Assembly: GCA_002311335.1 (NCBI GenBank)
Contig: DBZX01000058.1
Span: 1-10,647 of the forward strand
Length of the DNA stretch: 10,647 nucleotides
Reading direction: 5' to 3'
From: a bacterium UBP10_UBA1149
GTDB lineage: Bacteria > Desulfobacterota > Binatia > UBA1149
Shown here: in pieces, positions 7,021 to 10,647 of the stretch
Layout of the letters: each line of letters opens with the position of its first letter
Numbering within the stretch: the first letter of the stretch is position 1
Made by a program: the position numbers and the translations under genes
Notes under the pieces: generated by a model
The model's database searches: none
Told to the model about the DNA's origin: nothing
The model's input: only the letters and a program-made list of their open reading frames with translations

Positions 7021-8249
7021 TGGACTTCGCCCCCCTGCAGGCCCTGCCGCAGCATGTCGCGCAGGCGGCCAGCGTTGACCTTGAGACTGAACAAGCGCTC
7101 GGCCTTTTTTCTGCCCGCCACGCCCATGGCTGCGGCCCGTTCGGGATCGTCGAACAGGCGCGCGAGGGCGTCGGCCAGGCCAGCGACGTCGTCGGGCTCG
7201 ACCAGGTAGCCGTTCTCGCCGTCGTCGATTATCTCGGGTATGCCCGACAGGGCGGTCGACACCAGCGGCCGCGCGGTGGCCATTGCCTCGAGCAACACCG
7301 TGGGCAACGCGTCCACGTTGCCGTCGCCGCCAACAATGCAGGGCAACACGGTCGCGGTCGATTCCCGCAGGTAGTCGCCCACTTCCTCGGTCGTCACCGA
7401 ACCGGCAAAACTCACCGTGTCTTCCAGGCCCAGCGACGCGACCCTGGCCTTGAGGCTCTCTTCTTTCTCGCCACCGCCTACGATCACGCAATCAAAGTCG
7501 TAGCCGCGGTCGACAAGCGCCCGGCAGGCGTCGACGAGGTGGTGAAAACCCTTCTTCTCAACCAGGCGGCCCACTGCCACGCACCTCGGGCGGGCGAGCT
7601 GCGCCGGTTCGCAGGCCTCGAAGCGCTCGAGGTCCACGCCATTGTACAGGCGCACGATCTTCTCGGGGGCACCGGGAATGTCGGCCACCAGCTCACGCAG
7701 GTGCCTGAGGTTATAGTCGGTGACGGTCACCACGAAGCTGGCGCCGGCGATCTTCCACCTGAGCACTTCCTGGTCGACTTCGTCGTGGTAAATATCCTTG
7801 GCGTGCGCGGTGATGCTGTAAGGCACGCCGGCCAGGCGCGAAGCCAGCGCCGCCACGTGACCGGCCCGCGATGCGAAGTGGGCGTGCAGGCAGTCTATGT
7901 CGTTTTCTACCACGAGCTGCGCCAGGCGGGTGGCGAGCCGCACGTACTTGCGCGGCAGCAGGCGTTCGCGCAAGGGCTGCGGAGGCATGGGCCACAGCAC
8001 GGCCAGCTCCTGCTCGAGGCGACGGCGGGCGTGCTTCTTCTCGGTCAGACCAGCGTCGCTGTCTTCAACGTACACGGCCTCGGCCTTGAGCTCGTCGAGT
8101 ATGCCGTGTTTGACCGGACCGTCGGGGTTGTGGTGCAGCGAAAACACCGACACCTCTTCGCCGGTATCCTCCACCGCACGGATTTCGTTTATGACAAAGG
8201 TCTCCGACACGCGCGGAAACACCTTGAGCAGATAAGCTATTTTTCCCAC
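7017..8249 (-). CDS. GT4 glycosyltransferase, WcaL/AmsK-like
   Basis: The product is 410 residues from the GTG at 8249. It opens VGKIAYLLKVFPRVSETFVI with NEI directly after, and continues with LHAHFASRAGHVAALASRLAG (121-141) and PYSITAHAKDIYHDEVD. These are hallmarks of the colanic/amylovoran WcaL-AmsK group of GT4 enzymes that add sugars during exopolysaccharide repeat-unit synthesis. The donor domain shows LYNGVDLERF (201-210), VAVGRLVEKKGFHHLVDA, IVGGGEKEE and DALPTVLLEAMATARPLVST (313-332), where Asp313 and Glu321 occupy the E-x7-E positions. GGAG lies eight bases before the GTG; the longer frame from the ATG at 8336 would overlap the preceding gene with a low-complexity Arg/Ser stretch and is rejected as the start. 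A 25-nt gap separates it from the upstream stop, the largest gap in the run. The sugar transferred is not readable. Confidence 0.9.
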   Translation of the reverse strand: MGKIAYLLKVFPRVSETFVINEIRAVEDTGEEVSVFSLHHNPDGPVKHGILDELKAEAVYVEDSDAGLTEKKHARRRLEQELAVLWPMPPQPLRERLLPRKYVRLATRLAQLVVENDIDCLHAHFASRAGHVAALASRLAGVPYSITAHAKDIYHDEVDQEVLRWKIAGASFVVTVTDYNLRHLRELVADIPGAPEKIVRLYNGVDLERFEACEPAQLARPRCVAVGRLVEKKGFHHLVDACRALVDRGYDFDCVIVGGGEKEESLKARVASLGLEDTVSFAGSVTTEEVGDYLRESTATVLPCIVGGDGNVDALPTVLLEAMATARPLVSTALSGIPEIIDDGENGYLVEPDDVAGLADALARLFDDPERAAAMGVAGRKKAERLFSLKVNAGRLRDMLRQGLQGGEVQ

Positions 8250-8274
8250 CCTCGTTACTCCGATCCCAGCGCCG

Positions 8275-8679
8275 TCAGTGGTCCGAGTACTCGATCGCGC
8301 AGCGCCGATCCCTGCACACCGCCTCGGCGTCGGCACGGCACAAGTCTATCTGCACGCACACCGGTTCTTCCCTGCACGCGTCCTTGATAAAACGCCTGAG
8401 GTCGTCGCGATGCCAGCTGGTCACGGCGGCCTGTGCACCGCCCTGCTCACAAGGACAACAGCCCACCTGGTCGACGACCTCGCAGTGGTCGTCCTTGGCA
8501 CACCAGAATATATCGTAGGGTAGGATCACCGGTTTCAGCTCGGCGGTCTTGTCGTAGAAAGACCGCGTACCCAGCACCAGCATAACCGCCGTGACCAGGC
8601 CCGCCGCGACAATCAACATCAGCGGTGCCAGGCTGGCGCGTCCCGCCTGCAAGCCCAACCTGCTATCTCGTCTCTGCAA
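8275..8679 (-). CDS. Small membrane-anchored protein with ten-Cys exported domain
   Basis: From the TTG at 8679 this encodes 134 residues: a basic N-terminus, one transmembrane helix (~18-37, Leu/Val/Ala-rich) and a C-terminal domain that positive-inside topology puts in the periplasm. That domain has ten Cys (60, 66, 74, 75, 77, 102, 108, 114, 122, 127), spaced C-x5-C-x7-CC-x-C-x24-C-x5-C-x5-C-x7-C-x4-C. An even count in an exported domain suggests five disulfides or a metal/cofactor site. The GCCPCEQGG core recalls small secreted Cys-rich proteins of myxobacterial genomes, but I recognise no named family. The start is uncertain: TTG at 8679 has a strong GGGGGAGG five bases ahead, whereas ATG at 8694 (139 residues) has no visible ribosome site; a longer frame reaches 8763. 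It overlaps the end of the exporter gene by 17 nt, suggesting coupled expression. Function unknown. Confidence 0.7.
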   Translation of the reverse strand: MQRRDSRLGLQAGRASLAPLMLIVAAGLVTAVMLVLGTRSFYDKTAELKPVILPYDIFWCAKDDHCEVVDQVGCCPCEQGGAQAAVTSWHRDDLRRFIKDACREEPVCVQIDLCRADAEAVCRDRRCAIEYSDH

Positions 8680-10540
8680 CTGAACCTCCCCCATCCGGAG
8701 TAACGCTGGTGAGCAGCTCCGGATCACCTGATTGCAACCGGTAGACCTTCCTATACCAGCCATCCTTTTGCACCAGCTCCTCGTGCTTACCCGACTGCGT
8801 TACACGTCCATCTTCTATCACCAGTATGAGATTGCTGTCCTGGAGCTCCGAAAGGCGGTGGCCCACGCGAATGGTGGTCCTGTGTCGCGACAGGCGCCGG
8901 AGTGTACGGTTGAGCTGGGCCGCCGAGCTGGCGTCGAGCGAAGCCGTGGGCTCGTCTAGTATCAACACGCTTGGGTTCTTTATCATGGCCCTGGCGATGG
9001 CGATCTTCTGTCGCTGTCCGCCCGAGAGGGTGTCACCCCTCTCGCCTATAACTGTATCGTAACCCTCGGGCAGTCCGCGGATAAAATCGTCGGTGTCGGC
9101 CGCCTCGGCAGCCGCCACTATTTCTTCTTCGGTGGCCTCCGGTTTTCCGTAGGAGATGTTCTCGGCCACCGTCCCGCGAAACAGCATCGGGTGCTGCAGC
9201 ACAACGGCTATATGCTCCCGCAGCGAATCGAGCGTGTAACGGCTTATCTTCTCGCCGTCTATCATTATCGAGCCCGACAACGGGTCGAACAACCGGGGTA
9301 GCAATCCACACATGGTCGACTTACCGGCACCGTTGGGCCCCACGATCGCCACCGTACGCCCGGGCTTAGCCGTGAACGAGACGTCGCGCAGCACGGGCAC
9401 GCCCTTGCGGTACTCGAAACACACGTTCTTGAAACGCACGCGCCCGTCGAAAGCCGGCGCCTCGGCGGCCCCACGGTGCACCTTCACGCGGTCGTCTTCC
9501 CTGAGCACCGAGAACACCCTCTCGGCACAGGCCGAGGCCTTCGCCAGGCGACCGGTCACCCTCGATATGCGCCGCAAGGGGCGGTACATGCCGCTGAGGT
9601 AGGCTATAAAGACCAGCAGGTCCCCCGGGGTGAGCACGCCTGAAAGAACGCGGGCCACGCCGAACCACAGCACCGACCCGGTGCCAAGGGCAATGACGAC
9701 CTCGGCCACGCGTTCCAGGTTGGCCTCCAGTCTCACGGTTTTCAGCCCCGACTTGAGGTTGCGCTTGTTTGACTCGCCGAACCTGTGGTCTTCGTAATCC
9801 TCGCGGCCGAACACCTGGATCACTGACACCGCCTGCAGCATTTCGCCCACCATGGCCGCCATTTGCCCTTCGCGCTTGCGCTGCTTGCGCACCGCCTTGC
9901 GCAAGTGCCCCGACATGCGGAACACGGCGACCCCTAGCAGCGGCATCACCGACAGCGCGATCATGGTGAGCTGCCAGTCCATGGCCGCCATGACGATGAT
10001 CATGGCAACCAGCACCAGCACCTGCGTGAAGACTATGAGCACAGCGTCCACGAGCATGTCGCGCATCATGTTGGCGTCGCCGGTGGCGCGCAGCAGCAGG
10101 TCACCCACCCGTTGGCGGCGGTGATAAGACAACGACAGGCGCTGCAGGTGGGCAAACAGCTTGCGCCTTATCTTGAAGGTCACCTGCTGACCGGCCGAGG
10201 CGATAAGGTAACGCTGCGTGAAGGTAAACAACCCCCACATCAGGCTCACGGCAAGCAGAAGGCCGCAGGAAATACTCACCACGCCCATGGCCCCGTAGCC
10301 CTTGAGCATGGCGTAGGGAAACACCCACTTTACCCTGCCCGCTGGCAGCAGGGCGTAGTCGAAGACCATCTTCATGGGCCACGGCCGCGCGATGACCATG
10401 AGCACGGCACCCAGGCTGCAGAGCATGGCGATCAGCAGGTCGCGACGCACGGGCTCAAGGTAGGGGCGAAGCTCGGCCGCGTTGGCCAACAACTTCTGCC
10501 ACGAAACGCGGCGGAACAATTCGTTCCTGCGTATTTTCAT
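8663..10540 (-). CDS. MsbA-type ABC exporter (fused permease and ATPase)
   Basis: The 625-residue product is a half-size ABC exporter expected to work as a homodimer in the inner membrane. Residues ~20-335 form the six-helix type IV exporter transmembrane domain, with hydrophobic segments near 33-51, 84-104, 163-185, 188-206, 276-297 and 303-320. The ATPase domain (~367-605) has Walker A GPNGAGKST (401-409), Q-loop Gln449, signature LSGGQRQKIAIARAM (505-519), Walker B VLILDEPTASLD (525-536, catalytic Glu530) and the H-loop His561. All catalytic elements are intact. In this glycan locus the natural cargo would be a lipid-linked oligosaccharide or glycolipid, as for MsbA or PglK; drug or peptide export cannot be excluded. 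It appears to be the first gene of the operon. The ATG at 10540 has GGGGAG 13 bases upstream, slightly far, but no better internal start is seen. Confidence 0.93.
   Translation of the reverse strand: MKIRRNELFRRVSWQKLLANAAELRPYLEPVRRDLLIAMLCSLGAVLMVIARPWPMKMVFDYALLPAGRVKWVFPYAMLKGYGAMGVVSISCGLLLAVSLMWGLFTFTQRYLIASAGQQVTFKIRRKLFAHLQRLSLSYHRRQRVGDLLLRATGDANMMRDMLVDAVLIVFTQVLVLVAMIIVMAAMDWQLTMIALSVMPLLGVAVFRMSGHLRKAVRKQRKREGQMAAMVGEMLQAVSVIQVFGREDYEDHRFGESNKRNLKSGLKTVRLEANLERVAEVVIALGTGSVLWFGVARVLSGVLTPGDLLVFIAYLSGMYRPLRRISRVTGRLAKASACAERVFSVLREDDRVKVHRGAAEAPAFDGRVRFKNVCFEYRKGVPVLRDVSFTAKPGRTVAIVGPNGAGKSTMCGLLPRLFDPLSGSIMIDGEKISRYTLDSLREHIAVVLQHPMLFRGTVAENISYGKPEATEEEIVAAAEAADTDDFIRGLPEGYDTVIGERGDTLSGGQRQKIAIARAMIKNPSVLILDEPTASLDASSAAQLNRTLRRLSRHRTTIRVGHRLSELQDSNLILVIEDGRVTQSGKHEELVQKDGWYRKVYRLQSGDPELLTSVTPDGGGSVAETR
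8685..8692 (-). promoter_or_regulatory. Strong ribosome binding site deciding a TTG start
   Basis: GGGGGAGG on the minus strand, five bases before TTG at 8679-8677 and immediately after the competing ATG at 8694. It lies inside the last codons of the exporter gene. The good match to the anti-Shine-Dalgarno core is the reason the TTG is preferred for the small Cys-rich protein. Confidence 0.55.
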
Positions 10541-10591
10541 CGGGCCCAGTGAACTCCCCGCGGCAGCGAAAGCCCACGGCTCCTGGCCGCG

Positions 10592-10620
10592 AGCATAGCC
10601 CGTGCGGTTCCAGTTGCGAA
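10592..10620 (-). promoter_or_regulatory. Possible sigma70-type promoter ahead of the operon
   Basis: On the minus strand, TTCGCA (10620-10615) and TATGCT (10597-10592) are separated by 17 bases. Each matches four of six consensus positions. The site lies about 50 bases before the exporter ATG in the only non-coding stretch of the window (10541-10647). The matches are weak and chance is a real alternative. Confidence 0.3.
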
Positions 10621-10629
10621 ATAGAGACG

Positions 10630-10647
10630 GGCGGCGTTAACGCCGCC
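10630..10647. repeat. Perfect 18-bp palindrome at the window edge
   Basis: GGCGGCGTTAACGCCGCC reads identically on both strands with no spacer. It sits about 90 bases upstream of the exporter start, just before the possible promoter. It could be an operator, or the stem of a terminator for a gene beyond the window. No clear T-run follows on the minus strand (CCGTCTCTATTT), which weakens the terminator reading. The window ends exactly at its last base, so the arms may extend further. Confidence 0.6.

Noticed and set aside
5959..7209. A 416-codon open frame on the plus strand opposite the GT4 gene
   Set aside because: No domain or ribosome site is evident, and it spans the junction of two well-supported minus-strand genes.
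7021..7491. N-terminal extension of the GT4 transferase (frame open to 7491)
   Set aside because: The added 157 residues are an Arg/Gly-rich shadow of the upstream gene, whereas GTG at 7020 overlaps the upstream stop and places the first GT-B strand at the N-terminus.
7539..8387. A 282-codon open frame on the plus strand opposite the WcaL-like gene
   Set aside because: It is rich in His, Val and Arg without a recognisable fold; the minus strand is clearly a GT4 enzyme.
1..10647. tRNA, rRNA, CRISPR array, insertion sequence or attachment site
   Set aside because: No cloverleaf, spaced repeats, transposase motifs or terminal inverted repeats were seen; coding regions fill almost the whole window.

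Overview
The window holds a single, tightly packed run of nine genes, all on the minus strand and transcribed from right to left. The content points to a cell-surface glycan (exopolysaccharide, LPS-type or glycolipid) assembly and export locus. The organism is a high-GC Gram-negative bacterium: there is a predicted outer-membrane beta-barrel with a Sec signal peptide and a lipoprotein whose Ser at +2 predicts outer-membrane sorting. The style of the proteins (several glycosyltransferases, a Cys-rich CC-x-C secreted domain, a sulfatase-superfamily lipoprotein ending in a GYLE-type tail) suggests a deltaproteobacterial-type lineage (Myxococcota, Desulfobacterota or relatives). That placement is inference from general familiarity, not from a search.

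Layout in transcription order: (1) an untranslated leader with a possible promoter and an 18-bp perfect palindrome at the window edge (10541-10647); (2) an MsbA-type ABC exporter with fused membrane and ATPase domains (8663-10540); (3) a small membrane-anchored protein with ten Cys outside the membrane (8275-8679); (4) a WcaL/AmsK-like GT4 glycosyltransferase (7017-8249); (5) a second GT4 glycosyltransferase (5752-7020); (6) an APH/choline-kinase-like phosphotransferase (4487-5755); (7) a MurG-like glycosyltransferase of the COG4671 type (3286-4485); (8) an outer-membrane beta-barrel (2285-3286); (9) an alkaline-phosphatase/sulfatase-superfamily lipoprotein carrying a large beta-rich insertion (369-2285); (10) the first ~119 codons of a further GT4-like gene, cut by the window edge (1-359). 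Items 2-10 are the nine genes.

The junctions are overlapping or nearly so: 17-nt overlap, 25-nt gap, two 4-nt overlaps (GTGA, ATGA), a 1-nt gap, two 1-nt overlaps (TGATG), and a 9-nt gap. I see no terminator between the genes, so one polycistronic message with translational coupling is likely. Four consecutive-region genes appear to use non-ATG starts (TTG, GTG, GTG, GTG), so naive longest-ORF starts would be wrong for them.

Working model (inference): cytoplasmic GT4 and MurG-like enzymes build an oligosaccharide on a carrier, the kinase phosphorylates a sugar or lipid-linked intermediate, the ABC exporter moves the product across the inner membrane, and the barrel plus the lipoprotein act at the outer membrane in export, anchoring or tailoring. 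No initiating phosphoglycosyltransferase, Wzx, Wzy or Wza-type protein is visible in this window. The most unusual element is the lipoprotein: its catalytic-site Cys/Ser is a Thr, and a ~175-residue repeated DUF5666-like module is inserted near the end of its catalytic fold.
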